NCBI GenBank assembly: GCA_947175975.1 | Contig: CAMWOX010000029.1 | Location: forward strand, 1 to 11,960 | Length of the DNA: 11,960 nt | Reading direction: 5' to 3' | Source: an uncultured Ruminococcus sp. | Lineage (GTDB): Bacteria > Bacillota > Clostridia > Oscillospirales > Ruminococcaceae | In this document: piece by piece, positions 1 through 7,695 of the stretch | How the letters are laid out: every line of letters starts with the position of its first letter | Numbering within the stretch: the stretch's first letter is position 1 | Position numbers and translations under genes: made by a program | The notes under the pieces: model-generated | What the model was told of the DNA's origin: nothing | Databases searched by the model: none | Seen by the model: the letters and a program-made list of their open reading frames with translations, nothing else

Positions 1-32
1 CATTTATTTTATTTTTTCAGAAAGAAGTGAAG

Positions 33-653
33 ATGATGCCGGTCAGAGATCAGAAAAAATTCTGGGATTTGTATGCGCCTGTCTATAATTTGTTCATGGG
101 GATCAACAAGAAAAATTATGAGCAGATTTATCAGAAAATCCGGAAAGCGATTCTAAATAAGCAGGTTCTCGAAATCGCCACGGGAACAGGACTTGTTGCC
201 AAGAACACGGCACAGAGTGCAAAAAAATACATTGCAACGGATTTCTCGGAACAGATGTTATACCAGGCACAGAAAGGCAAAAAAATTGAGAATTTATATT
301 TCATGAAAGCGGATGCCTGTGCGCTCCCATTCCAGAGTCACAGCTTTGATGTCGTGATTGCCTCCAATGCCCTGCATATCATGCCCGATCCGGAAAAAGC
401 CTTGTCCGAGATCCGGAGAGTCCTCAAACCCAGGGGAATTTTGATTGCGCCGACGTTCGTCCAGGAAAATCAGAAAACATCCGCAGTGAGCCTTGCTGTC
501 GGCAGGATGCTGACAATGTTCGGGATTTCCTATAGTGACTGGACGGAAGAACAATATTTGAATTTCCTGAAAAAAAATAAATTCCGGGTCAGAAACAAAG
601 AATTACTTCCCGAAGGAATGTCCATGCTTTACACAGAGCTGACATGCCGGTGA
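33..653 (+). CDS. Class I SAM-dependent methyltransferase, substrate unknown
   Basis: The protein is about 206 residues and is probably a small soluble enzyme that transfers a methyl group from S-adenosylmethionine. The Rossmann-type SAM site is clear: glycine motif I VLEIATGTG (residues 45-53), an acidic residue ending strand 2 in ATDFS (D70), DACALPF (94-100), the motif IV region FDVVIASNALHIMPDP (105-120), and RRVLKPRGILI, typical of the Methyltransf_11/25 families. The substrate cannot be read from the sequence; UbiE-like or small-molecule methylation is possible. The start is uncertain. A GTG at 27 opens the frame, but the only purine-rich ribosome site (about 20-25, AGAAAG) sits at a workable distance from the ATGs at 33 and 36. 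The gene is followed by a promoter for the next unit, so it probably ends an earlier transcript or stands alone. Its own promoter would lie left of the window. Confidence 0.85.
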   Translation: MMPVRDQKKFWDLYAPVYNLFMGINKKNYEQIYQKIRKAILNKQVLEIATGTGLVAKNTAQSAKKYIATDFSEQMLYQAQKGKKIENLYFMKADACALPFQSHSFDVVIASNALHIMPDPEKALSEIRRVLKPRGILIAPTFVQENQKTSAVSLAVGRMLTMFGISYSDWTEEQYLNFLKKNKFRVRNKELLPEGMSMLYTELTCR

Positions 654-667
654 ATGTTTTTGCATAC

Positions 668-696
668 TTGACAATGATTCAAATATATGTTAAGAT
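668..696 (+). promoter_or_regulatory. Predicted sigma-A promoter for the miaB-mutSL operon
   Basis: A perfect -35 hexamer TTGACA (668-673) is separated by exactly 17 bases from TAAGAT (691-696), a 4/6 match to the -10 consensus. TG one base upstream of it (688-689) gives an extended -10. Transcription should start near 702-704, about 35 bases before the miaB start. The site lies in the only gap (654-738) between the methyltransferase gene and miaB, so it most likely drives miaB and the genes behind it. A short AT-rich inverted repeat (701-705 with 713-717) lies at the predicted start site, but it is too weak to call a structure. Confidence 0.75.
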
Positions 697-726
697 ATAT
701 TTATCAAAAAATGATAAGATCTATGT

Positions 727-732
727 GAGGTG
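727..732 (+). promoter_or_regulatory. Shine-Dalgarno site that decides the miaB start
   Basis: GAGGTG matches the anti-Shine-Dalgarno sequence. The GTG at 730, the most upstream in-frame candidate start, lies inside this site and so could not use it. The TTG at 739 follows GAGG by 8 bases, which is ideal spacing. Confidence 0.65.
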
Positions 733-738
733 GAGCAT

Positions 739-2127
739 TTGGATTTAGAAAACTTACCGGATGCAGAATTTTGTATGCAGGAAGTCCGGAAGTGGCTGGC
801 ACAGAGACCACAACAGCCAAAAGTATATCTGCATGTATTTGGCTGTCAGCTCAATGTCGCAGAGGGCGAGCAGATGGCAGGAATTTTGCAGACTATGGGA
901 TATGCCATGACGGATGAAATACAGCAGGCGAGCTTGATTTTATATCATACCTGTGCAGTCAGGGAGAATGCAGAAGACAGAGTATTTGGTACGCTAGGAA
1001 ATATCAAGAAATTGAAGCAGGAAAATCCGGCATTGATTATCTGTGTGACAGGATGCATGACAGCACAGGAACATATTGCAGATAAGATTGCAAAATCTTA
1101 TCGTTATGTAGACATTGTGTTAGGAACATCACCGGCGAATCGTCTGGCACAGATGCTATACGCACACATGCACGGCTTGCGGTATGCACAGGATATTGCA
1201 GTATATGCAGATATTCCAGAAAATTCGGAATCCATCCGGAACAGTCCGTTCAAAGCATCCGTGCCGATCATGTATGGCTGCAATAATTTCTGCACATATT
1301 GCATAGTGCCGTATGTCCGTGGGAGAGAACGGAGCAGGAAGCCGGAAGATATTTTAACAGAAGTCCGGAAATTAATCCAGGATGGATGCAAGGAAATTAT
1401 GCTTCTAGGACAGAATGTAAATTCTTATGGAAAAGATCTGGAAAATCAGATCACATTCCCGGAATTACTGAGAGAAATTGATCGGATCCCTGGGAAGTAC
1501 TGGATCAGATTCATGTCGTCACATCCGAAAGATGCTACACCGGAGCTGATGGATTGTCTGTTAGAATGTGAACATGTTGCGAAGCATCTGCATTTGCCGG
1601 TGCAGTCCGGGAGCAATGAAATTTTAAGACGCATGAACCGGAATTATACGATTGAGAAATATTTGTCACAGGTCAGTTATTTGAGAGAGAAAGCTCCGGA
1701 TTTCTCGCTTACAACTGATTTGATTGTCGGCTTTCCGGATGAGAGCCAGGAAGATTTTGAGGCAACGCTTGCACTTGTGAAACAAGTACGCTATGATAAT
1801 ATGTATTCGTTTATTTATTCCAAACGAACCGGAACGAAAGCAGCATCCATGCCGGACAGTATTTCAGATGCAGAGAAGAGCCGAAGAATGCAGGAATTAT
1901 TAGTATTACAGCGTGAAATTGCAGTAGAAAACAACAAGCGTTTTGTCGGCAGACTTCTGACTGTACTCTGTGACGGAGAGAGCCGGAAACATCCCGGCAT
2001 CATGACCGGACGGAGTTCAGAGAATATCTTGGTGGAATTTTCTGGGAATCCGAAAATGATCGGCAAGTTTGTGCAGATCCGAATCACAGACAGCAAAAGC
2101 AGTTGTGTGACAGGTGAGGTAATTTAA
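739..2127 (+). CDS. miaB: tRNA-2-methylthio-N6-dimethylallyladenosine synthase MiaB
   Basis: This radical-SAM methylthiotransferase converts i6A37 to ms2i6A37 in tRNAs reading UNN codons, the step after MiaA. Numbering from TTG 739 (462 residues, a normal family length): the N-terminal UPF0004 domain has YLHVFGCQLN, with auxiliary-cluster cysteines C36, C72 and C106. The radical SAM domain has GCNNFCTYCIVPYVRGRERSR, giving the CX3CX2C motif C181, C185 and C188. HLHLPVQSGSNEIL is typical of the family, and a TRAM-like RNA-binding domain forms roughly the last 65 residues. MiaB is favoured over the related MtaB and RimO by the FGCQLN and YIVPYVRGRERSR signatures and by the gene neighbours (RicA-like, mutS, mutL, miaA). 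The start is TTG because the GTG at 730 lies in the ribosome site. The gene is the first of its transcription unit. Confidence 0.95.
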   Translation: MDLENLPDAEFCMQEVRKWLAQRPQQPKVYLHVFGCQLNVAEGEQMAGILQTMGYAMTDEIQQASLILYHTCAVRENAEDRVFGTLGNIKKLKQENPALIICVTGCMTAQEHIADKIAKSYRYVDIVLGTSPANRLAQMLYAHMHGLRYAQDIAVYADIPENSESIRNSPFKASVPIMYGCNNFCTYCIVPYVRGRERSRKPEDILTEVRKLIQDGCKEIMLLGQNVNSYGKDLENQITFPELLREIDRIPGKYWIRFMSSHPKDATPELMDCLLECEHVAKHLHLPVQSGSNEILRRMNRNYTIEKYLSQVSYLREKAPDFSLTTDLIVGFPDESQEDFEATLALVKQVRYDNMYSFIYSKRTGTKAASMPDSISDAEKSRRMQELLVLQREIAVENNKRFVGRLLTVLCDGESRKHPGIMTGRSSENILVEFSGNPKMIGKFVQIRITDSKSSCVTGEVI

Positions 2128-2151
2128 TATAACAGAAAGGGTATTTTAGAT

Positions 2152-2559
2152 ATGGATATTATCGAATTAACGAGAGAACTCGGCAAAGCAATCCAGGCGG
2201 ATGACAGATATATTGCATACTGTCTTGCCAAGCAGGCAAATGATGAGGACGAACAGCTCCAAGCAGTGATTAATGCATTTAATCTGAAACGTGTGGAACT
2301 CCAGATGGAGATTGCCAAACCGGACAAGGACAATGAAAAAGTCCAGGAGCTGAATGAGATTATCAAAGACAGCTATCAGAAGATCATGAGCAATCCGAAG
2401 ATGCTGATTTATAATAGTGCCAAGAGTGCCATGGATGAATTGATGAGTCAGATTAATACAGTGATTTCAATGTCAGCGAATGGTGTGAATCCGGATGAAA
2501 TTGATGTGACAACAGCATCCTGTGGCGGTGACTGCGGCAGCTGCGGCGGCTGTGGCTGA
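2152..2559 (+). CDS. YlbF/YmcA (RicA-like) family protein with C-terminal cysteine cluster
   Basis: This 135-residue, mostly helical protein belongs to the YlbF/YmcA family (Com_YlbF). In Bacillus, YmcA (RicA) works with YlbF and YaaT in the Y-complex, which binds Fe-S clusters and steers RNase Y-dependent mRNA maturation. The sequence shows the family's N-terminal helix (IIELTRELGKAIQADDRY), the middle AFNLKRVELQMEIAKPD region, and the NPKMLIYNSAKSAMDELM helix that precedes the tail. The tail is CGGDCGSCGGCG, with cysteines at 124, 128, 131 and 134, a CX3CX2CX2C arrangement suited to a metal or Fe-S site. Position supports a RicA role: miaB lies directly upstream and mutS one gene downstream, as in Bacillus. 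The ribosome site GAAAGG (2135-2140) precedes the ATG. The choice between RicA and the paralogue YlbF rests mainly on synteny, so no symbol is given. Confidence 0.85.
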   Translation: MDIIELTRELGKAIQADDRYIAYCLAKQANDEDEQLQAVINAFNLKRVELQMEIAKPDKDNEKVQELNEIIKDSYQKIMSNPKMLIYNSAKSAMDELMSQINTVISMSANGVNPDEIDVTTASCGGDCGSCGGCG

Positions 2560-2562
2560 TCC

Positions 2563-3285
2563 ATGGAACAGAAACAGACCAGAAGAGGCTTCGTGCCGAC
2601 GGATGCAAGACAATTCAGCGAGAAAGGATTGGAAACACTCCATACCGCCGGTGAAGAGGTTTATTATCTGCTCAACAGAGGCTATTCTGTGAAATCAGCA
2701 ACGACATTTGTTGGGAATCATTATTTATTATCTGAACGGCAGAGACTAGCACTGGCAAGAATGATTTCTCCGGAGAAACAGATACAGATCCGGAAATGCA
2801 AACAGTTATCCCGGCAGGATCTTGCCGGGAAAACGTTGTATATTGATGGATTCAATACAATCATCACACTGGAGATTGCTTTTTCCGGGTCTTTATTACT
2901 GGAATGCATGGATGGTACAATCCGGGATCTGGCGGGACTTAGAGGTACTTACACACTGATTGATAAGACAGATCTTGCGATCCGGGCGATGCGGGAATTT
3001 TTCCAAGAAGCACAGATAGCAGGAATTGTGTGTTATCTCGATGCACCTGTATCCAATTCCGGCAGGCTCAGACAAAGAATCCTGGAACATATGGCGGATG
3101 CAGGATTTCAGACGGAAGTTGAGATTATTAATCCTGTGGATCAGGTTTTAAAACAGAAATCTCATGTGATTACATCAGATGCGATTATTCTGGATGCCTG
3201 TCAGAGCTGGTATAATCTGAACCGGGAAATCATTGACAGAAATTTTAAAAATTATGCGTATGTCAGATGGAAGAAATCAGAATAA
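2563..3285 (+). CDS. DUF434 protein with putative PIN/NYN-like nuclease domain
   Basis: The protein has 240 residues. Residues 7-67 match what I recall of DUF434: RGFVPTDARQFSEKGL, an AGEEVYYLLNRGY segment, and SATTFVGNHYLLSERQRLAL. The rest resembles the companion domain DUF5616. Its YIDGFN (D95) looks like the first acidic motif of NYN/PIN nucleases, followed by CYLDAP (D160) and VITSDAIILD (D206, D211), the spaced acidic pattern expected of a metal-dependent RNase fold. No enzymatic activity is established for this family as far as I know, so nuclease function is inference. The ATG lies only 3 bases after the stop of the RicA-like gene and has no strong ribosome site of its own, so translation is probably coupled. 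In Bacillus this slot before mutS holds cotE. The product is probably cytoplasmic; I see no signal peptide or membrane segment. Confidence 0.75.
   Translation: MEQKQTRRGFVPTDARQFSEKGLETLHTAGEEVYYLLNRGYSVKSATTFVGNHYLLSERQRLALARMISPEKQIQIRKCKQLSRQDLAGKTLYIDGFNTIITLEIAFSGSLLLECMDGTIRDLAGLRGTYTLIDKTDLAIRAMREFFQEAQIAGIVCYLDAPVSNSGRLRQRILEHMADAGFQTEVEIINPVDQVLKQKSHVITSDAIILDACQSWYNLNREIIDRNFKNYAYVRWKKSE
2809..2830 (+). repeat. GC-rich perfect hairpin inside the DUF434 gene
   Basis: TCCCGGCA (2809-2816) and TGCCGGGA (2823-2830) are perfect reverse complements around a 6-base loop. No T-run follows on either strand, so it does not look like an intrinsic terminator. It falls in codons for the SRQDLAGK stretch just before the YIDGFN motif. 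It could be chance, or an mRNA structure affecting processing or translation within the operon. Confidence 0.45.
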
Positions 3286-3297
3286 GATTGGAAAAAG

Positions 3298-3304
3298 AGA
3301 GGAG
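3298..3304 (+). promoter_or_regulatory. Shine-Dalgarno site supporting the mutS TTG start
   Basis: AGAGGAG ends 8 bases before the TTG at 3313. The encoded start (MELREIRKEQLSPMMQQYYDIK) gives a normal MutS N-terminus, so TTG is well supported as the initiator. Confidence 0.7.
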
Positions 3305-3312
3305 CTTTCAAA

Positions 3313-5772
3313 TTGGAACTGAGAGAAATCCGTAAGGAACAGTTATCGCCTATGATGCAGCAATATTATGATATTAAACAGAAATATCAGGATTGTATTG
3401 TATTTTATCGTCTGGGGGATTTCTATGAAATGTTCTTTGATGATGCCATACGGGTATCCAGAGATCTGGAGCTGACGCTCACAGGGCGTGACTGTGGACT
3501 GCCGGAACGTGCGCCTATGTGCGGTGTGCCGTATCACAGTTATGAATTATATGTCAAGAGATTATTAGAATTAGGCTGTAAGATTGCAATCTGCGAACAA
3601 ATGACAGATCCGGCGGAAAGCAAGGGTCTTGTTGAGCGTGAAGTTATCCGGGTGATTACGCCCGGAACTGTTTTTGATATGCTGGATGATGCCAGTAATA
3701 ATTATTTATGCTGTATTTATTGTGCTGAAAAAAGTACAGCATTGTGCTTTGCGGATCTATCCACCGGAGAAGCGTCTGTTTATGCAGTATCCGGACTGTA
3801 CCAACAGGAAGAAATGCTGAATTTATTATCCAGATACACACCGTCGGAAGTGATCTGCAATGCAGAATTTCTGAATCACAAAGAAGTCAATCGCTTTCTG
3901 AAAATTAAATTAAGATGCCTGTGCAGTGTCCAGGATGATGCCTGTTTCACTCCGGAGTTGCAGAGTCAGATTGTTTGTCAGCAGTTTTCCGTGCAATCAC
4001 TTGCACAATTAGGATTGCAACCGGATTTGATCGAAACGAATGCCGTATGTGGTTTGTTTTCTTATATTCAGAATACGCAGAAATCTCCGGCAGGAAGATT
4101 CCTGCATCTGGAACTGAGTGACAATGCGGCATATCTGATACTGGATTATAATGCACTCCGAAATCTGGAACTGACAGCAACAATAAGAACAGGAAGCAGG
4201 AAGCATACGCTTCTAGGTGTTCTGGATCACACGAGAACTGCAATGGGAAAGAGAATGCTCAAACAATGGCTGGAGCGTCCGATGCGAAGTCCGGCAGTGA
4301 TCACTGCAAGACTGGATGCTGTGGAAAGTTTATTAAAGCACAGTATGGAAACCATGCATTTGCAGGATTGTTTGAATCATGTTTATGATCTGGAACGGCT
4401 TATGACTCGGATTGTCTATCAGAAAGCAATGCCCAAAGATCTGCGGGCGTTGTATCTGACAGCAAAGGAACTGCCGGAACTCAAGAATATTCTGGCAAAA
4501 TTTCAGGATAGTGTCTTGTTACAGAGATTGCATCAGAAAATCTCGGATCTGTCCAGGATTGCAGATTTTATTGAAAAAGCAATTGTGGAAGATCCGCCGG
4601 CATTACTGAAAAATGGCGGTATGATCAAACCGGGATTTGATCAGAATCTGGATCAGCTCCGGGAGATTATGGAACATGGCAGTGATATGATCCTGCAAAT
4701 CTGTGAAACAGAAAAAGAACGGACAGGAATCCGGAATCTGAAAATTGGCAATAACAAAGTATTCGGGTATTATCTGGAAGTCACAAGATCGTATTATGAT
4801 AAAGTCCCGGAATATTATATCCGGAAACAGACGCTTGCCAATGCCGAACGTTTTATTACAAAAGAACTCAAAGAGATTGAAAATACGGTTCTGGGTGCGA
4901 AAGACAAGGCACTGGAGCTGGAACTGGAATTGTATGCACAGGTCAGGGATTATCTGGCAGATTCTCTTGTGCAGGTACAGGAAACGGCTTCTGCCATTGC
5001 ACAGGTGGATGTGCTGGTATCGTTTGCAGAGACGGCTTCACAGAATAATTACTGTAAGCCGGAGATTACAACAGACGGCATTCTGGAAATTCATGATGGC
5101 AGGCATCCGGTCGTGGAGCAGATGCTTGATACTGTATTTGTGCCGAATGATGTGTATTTAGATACAGATCAGAGCAGAATGGCAATTATTACAGGGCCAA
5201 ATATGGCAGGAAAGTCTACTTACATGAGACAAACGGCTTTGATAGTCTTAATGGCACAGATGGGATGCTTCGTTCCAGCAAGTGCCGCAAGGATTTCTGT
5301 TGTGGACAGGATTTTCACCCGTGTCGGTGCATCAGATGATTTGGCTGCCGGCGAGAGTACATTCATGGTGGAAATGAAGGAAGTAGCAGAAATCCTGCGC
5401 TATGCAACCAGAAACAGCCTTGTGATTCTGGACGAAGTCGGACGGGGGACATCTACATTCGATGGGATCAGTATTGCAAAAGCAGTGGCAGAATATATCT
5501 GTCAGGATCAGGAACTGGGATGCAAGACACTGTTTGCGACACATTATCATGAATTGATTTCACTCGAACAGGAACTTGACGGCATCCGGAATTACAGTGT
5601 CGCAGTGCGTAAGAATGCGGATGGTATCCGGTTTCTGAGAAAGATTGTGCCGGGTGGTACGGATGACAGCTATGGCATTGATGTTGCAAAGTTAGCCGGA
5701 CTGCCGGAAACAGTTCTCAGCCGGGCAGGAAAAATTCTCCAGGAACTGGAAACACACAAGGCTGTCAGGTAA
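3313..5772 (+). CDS. mutS: DNA mismatch repair protein MutS, lacking the C-terminal tail
   Basis: MutS binds base mismatches and small loops as a dimer and, on binding ATP, recruits MutL. The 819 residues contain the mismatch-contacting Phe-X-Glu motif in GDFYEMF (F37, E39), connector, lever and clamp domains, Walker A GPNMAGKST (628-636), Walker B VILDEVGRGTS (D707, E708), the ATHYHEL segment (from A742), and the final helix-turn-helix ending SRAGKILQELE. Only seven residues follow that core, whereas typical MutS proteins run to about 850-870 residues with a tail for tetramerisation and sliding-clamp binding. The stop is followed 24 bases later by mutL, and neighbouring frames stop quickly, so the short end looks natural rather than a frameshift. 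The start is TTG. The FYE motif and the position beside mutL distinguish it from MutS2. Confidence 0.97.
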   Translation: MELREIRKEQLSPMMQQYYDIKQKYQDCIVFYRLGDFYEMFFDDAIRVSRDLELTLTGRDCGLPERAPMCGVPYHSYELYVKRLLELGCKIAICEQMTDPAESKGLVEREVIRVITPGTVFDMLDDASNNYLCCIYCAEKSTALCFADLSTGEASVYAVSGLYQQEEMLNLLSRYTPSEVICNAEFLNHKEVNRFLKIKLRCLCSVQDDACFTPELQSQIVCQQFSVQSLAQLGLQPDLIETNAVCGLFSYIQNTQKSPAGRFLHLELSDNAAYLILDYNALRNLELTATIRTGSRKHTLLGVLDHTRTAMGKRMLKQWLERPMRSPAVITARLDAVESLLKHSMETMHLQDCLNHVYDLERLMTRIVYQKAMPKDLRALYLTAKELPELKNILAKFQDSVLLQRLHQKISDLSRIADFIEKAIVEDPPALLKNGGMIKPGFDQNLDQLREIMEHGSDMILQICETEKERTGIRNLKIGNNKVFGYYLEVTRSYYDKVPEYYIRKQTLANAERFITKELKEIENTVLGAKDKALELELELYAQVRDYLADSLVQVQETASAIAQVDVLVSFAETASQNNYCKPEITTDGILEIHDGRHPVVEQMLDTVFVPNDVYLDTDQSRMAIITGPNMAGKSTYMRQTALIVLMAQMGCFVPASAARISVVDRIFTRVGASDDLAAGESTFMVEMKEVAEILRYATRNSLVILDEVGRGTSTFDGISIAKAVAEYICQDQELGCKTLFATHYHELISLEQELDGIRNYSVAVRKNADGIRFLRKIVPGGTDDSYGIDVAKLAGLPETVLSRAGKILQELETHKAVR

Positions 5773-5796
5773 TTAGATTGCCGGAGGAGAAAATTT

Positions 5797-7695
5797 ATGC
5801 CTGAAATCAGAATATTGCAGAAACATGTTGCAGAGTTGATTGCCGCAGGAGAAGTGATCGAAAAACCGGCATCCGTCGTGAAAGAATTGGTTGAAAATGC
5901 GATTGATGCAGGTGCAAAGCGCATCACAGTGGAAATTAAGAATGGCGGCACAACATTTATGAGAATCCAGGATGATGGCTGTGGTATGTCCGCAGAAGAT
6001 CTGCCCAAAGCGTTTCTGCGTCATGCAACAAGCAAAGTATATGAAAAAGAAGATCTGGAGCATATTCATACTTTGGGATTCCGTGGAGAGGCACTGGCAT
6101 CTGTGGCGGCTGTTTCCAAAGTAACAGTCATGACAAAGCGTCGTGAGGATGATTTCGGTTCACAGTATGAGATCATTGGCGGAGAGGGCGAATCCGTGGA
6201 AGAATGCGGCTGTCCCAATGGGACAACTATGCTGATCCGGGATTTGTTTTTTAACGTCCCGGCACGGCGGAAATTCATGAAACGGGACAGCACCGAGGGG
6301 AATGCCATTGCACAGATGGTTCAGAAAATAGCAATTTCGCATCCTGAGATTGCATTTACGTTTATCCGGGATAACAGGATGGATTTTCATTCAGATGGCA
6401 CAGGTGATCTGCTCACAGCAGTTCATGCGGTTTATGGAAAGGAATTTGCCGGGGATCTGATTCCGATTTCCGGAGAACAGAATGGCATTACTGTACAGGG
6501 CTATGTAATCAAGCCATTGTATGCAAAGACAAACCGGAGTTTCCAGAATTTCTTTGTGAATACCCGCTATGTCAGGTCAGTTACCTGCCGTGTTGCATTG
6601 GAGAGTGCCTATGAAAATCTGCTTATGACAAATAAGTTCCCGGCATGTGTGATTCTGTTGTCTATGCCGCCGGATACATTGGATGTGAATATTCATCCCA
6701 CAAAAGCAGAAGTGCGTTTCTCAGATGAAAGAAAAGTAATAGATGCTGTTTATGCTGCTGTCAAGAATGCATTTATTCAGGAAGGTTTGATTTATGGGTT
6801 TCAGACCGGAAAAGCCAATCGGGGCGATCAGATACAGAAATTGCCAGATCTAGATCATTCAGAAGTGCAGGAACTGCCCACAGCGGAACAGATCCCGGAA
6901 GAGCCGTCCAAGAAACTTGTCTATCAGCCTTTGCATCAAGAGGATATGCCATTCCGGGTACAGCTCCCCATACAGAATAAAATCCAGAATCCTGAACCGC
7001 TGCCGAAGTCTGTATTAGTATCTGAAAATTATATTGATATTACAGGAGAAGATGAGGAGGAGATACCGGAAACGAGTCCACCGGATTCTGTTCCAGAGCA
7101 GCCGAAACAGGAGAAAACGTTGTTTGCAGAGATTCATGTGATCGGAGAATTATTTGCAAATTATATTGTTGCACAGTCAGAAGATTCTATGATCCTGATT
7201 GATAAACATGCTGCACATGAAAGAATCATTTTTGAACGGCTGAAAGAAGAGAATTGTCGGCAGTATCAGCAGGTTTTGTTACAGCCATGCAAAGTTCTGC
7301 TGACACTGGATGAATTTTCAGCTATGGAAGAAAATCAGGAGCTGTTGGAAAATATGGGGTTTGCAGTGGATTTTTCCCAGAAGCCGGATCTGATTACAAC
7401 AGGTGCGCCGGTATTTTTCGAGCATATGCCGCTTGATGAGATCATGCAGGAGATTGCACATAATTTTTATCTTGGAAAAGTCAATCCGCAGAGTCATAAA
7501 TTGGATGATTTGTTGCATGAACTGGCTTGCAGATCTGCGATTAGAGCCAATGATAAAAATTCCTTGCAGGAATTGCAGGCACTTGCAGAACAGGTCTGCA
7601 AAGATGAGAAAATCCGTCATTGCCCCCACGGTCGCCCTGTTATGTTTGTGATGTCAAAATATCAGTTAGAAAAAGAATTTCGGAGAAAATTATGA
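5797..7695 (+). CDS. mutL: DNA mismatch repair endonuclease MutL
   Basis: MutL couples mismatch recognition by MutS to strand incision. The 632 residues begin with a GHKL ATPase domain: IAAGEVIEKPASVVKELVEN (E33, N34), DDGCGM, TLGFRGEALASV and LFFNVPARRKF. The transducer domain follows, with VDVNIHPTKAEVRF-like residues (LDVNIHPTKAEVRF here). An acidic, proline-rich linker covers roughly residues 335-450. The C-terminal dimerisation domain carries the metal-dependent nicking motif DKHAAHERIIFE (469-480; D(Q/M)HA(X)2E(X)4E with K for Q), ACRSAIRAND and CPHGRP, as in MutL from bacteria without MutH. QVLLQP (492-497) fits the sliding-clamp contact Q-x-x-L/I-x-P. A strong GGAGG site (5783-5787) precedes the ATG. 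The last 4 bases overlap miaA. Confidence 0.97.
   Translation: MPEIRILQKHVAELIAAGEVIEKPASVVKELVENAIDAGAKRITVEIKNGGTTFMRIQDDGCGMSAEDLPKAFLRHATSKVYEKEDLEHIHTLGFRGEALASVAAVSKVTVMTKRREDDFGSQYEIIGGEGESVEECGCPNGTTMLIRDLFFNVPARRKFMKRDSTEGNAIAQMVQKIAISHPEIAFTFIRDNRMDFHSDGTGDLLTAVHAVYGKEFAGDLIPISGEQNGITVQGYVIKPLYAKTNRSFQNFFVNTRYVRSVTCRVALESAYENLLMTNKFPACVILLSMPPDTLDVNIHPTKAEVRFSDERKVIDAVYAAVKNAFIQEGLIYGFQTGKANRGDQIQKLPDLDHSEVQELPTAEQIPEEPSKKLVYQPLHQEDMPFRVQLPIQNKIQNPEPLPKSVLVSENYIDITGEDEEEIPETSPPDSVPEQPKQEKTLFAEIHVIGELFANYIVAQSEDSMILIDKHAAHERIIFERLKEENCRQYQQVLLQPCKVLLTLDEFSAMEENQELLENMGFAVDFSQKPDLITTGAPVFFEHMPLDEIMQEIAHNFYLGKVNPQSHKLDDLLHELACRSAIRANDKNSLQELQALAEQVCKDEKIRHCPHGRPVMFVMSKYQLEKEFRRKL

Noticed and set aside
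1..26. T-rich stretch at the left edge as the tail of a terminator
   Set aside because: The stem that would be needed lies outside the window, so it cannot be supported.
701..717. Short inverted repeat TTATC/GATAA at the predicted miaB transcript start
   Set aside because: Only five A/T-rich pairs around a 7-base loop, within AT-rich promoter DNA. It is likely chance and too weak for a regulatory call.
730..738. GTG start for miaB at 730
   Set aside because: It lies within the ribosome-binding sequence GAGGTG. TTG 739 has correct spacing and the three extra residues add nothing conserved.
4745..5161. Plus-strand open frame inside mutS
   Set aside because: It overlaps mutS in another frame, and its arginine/tryptophan-rich composition is typical of a shifted reading of a real gene. 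It has no recognisable domain or ribosome site.
5670..6069. Minus-strand open frames across the mutS-mutL junction
   Set aside because: They are antisense to strongly conserved coding sequence, rich in serine, cysteine and phenylalanine as shadow frames are, and carry no family signature.
7620..7691. N-terminal extension of MiaA from an upstream in-frame ATG
   Set aside because: The extra 24 residues lie wholly inside the mutL end, resemble nothing in MiaA, and the ATG at 7692 begins a normal MiaA just before its P-loop.
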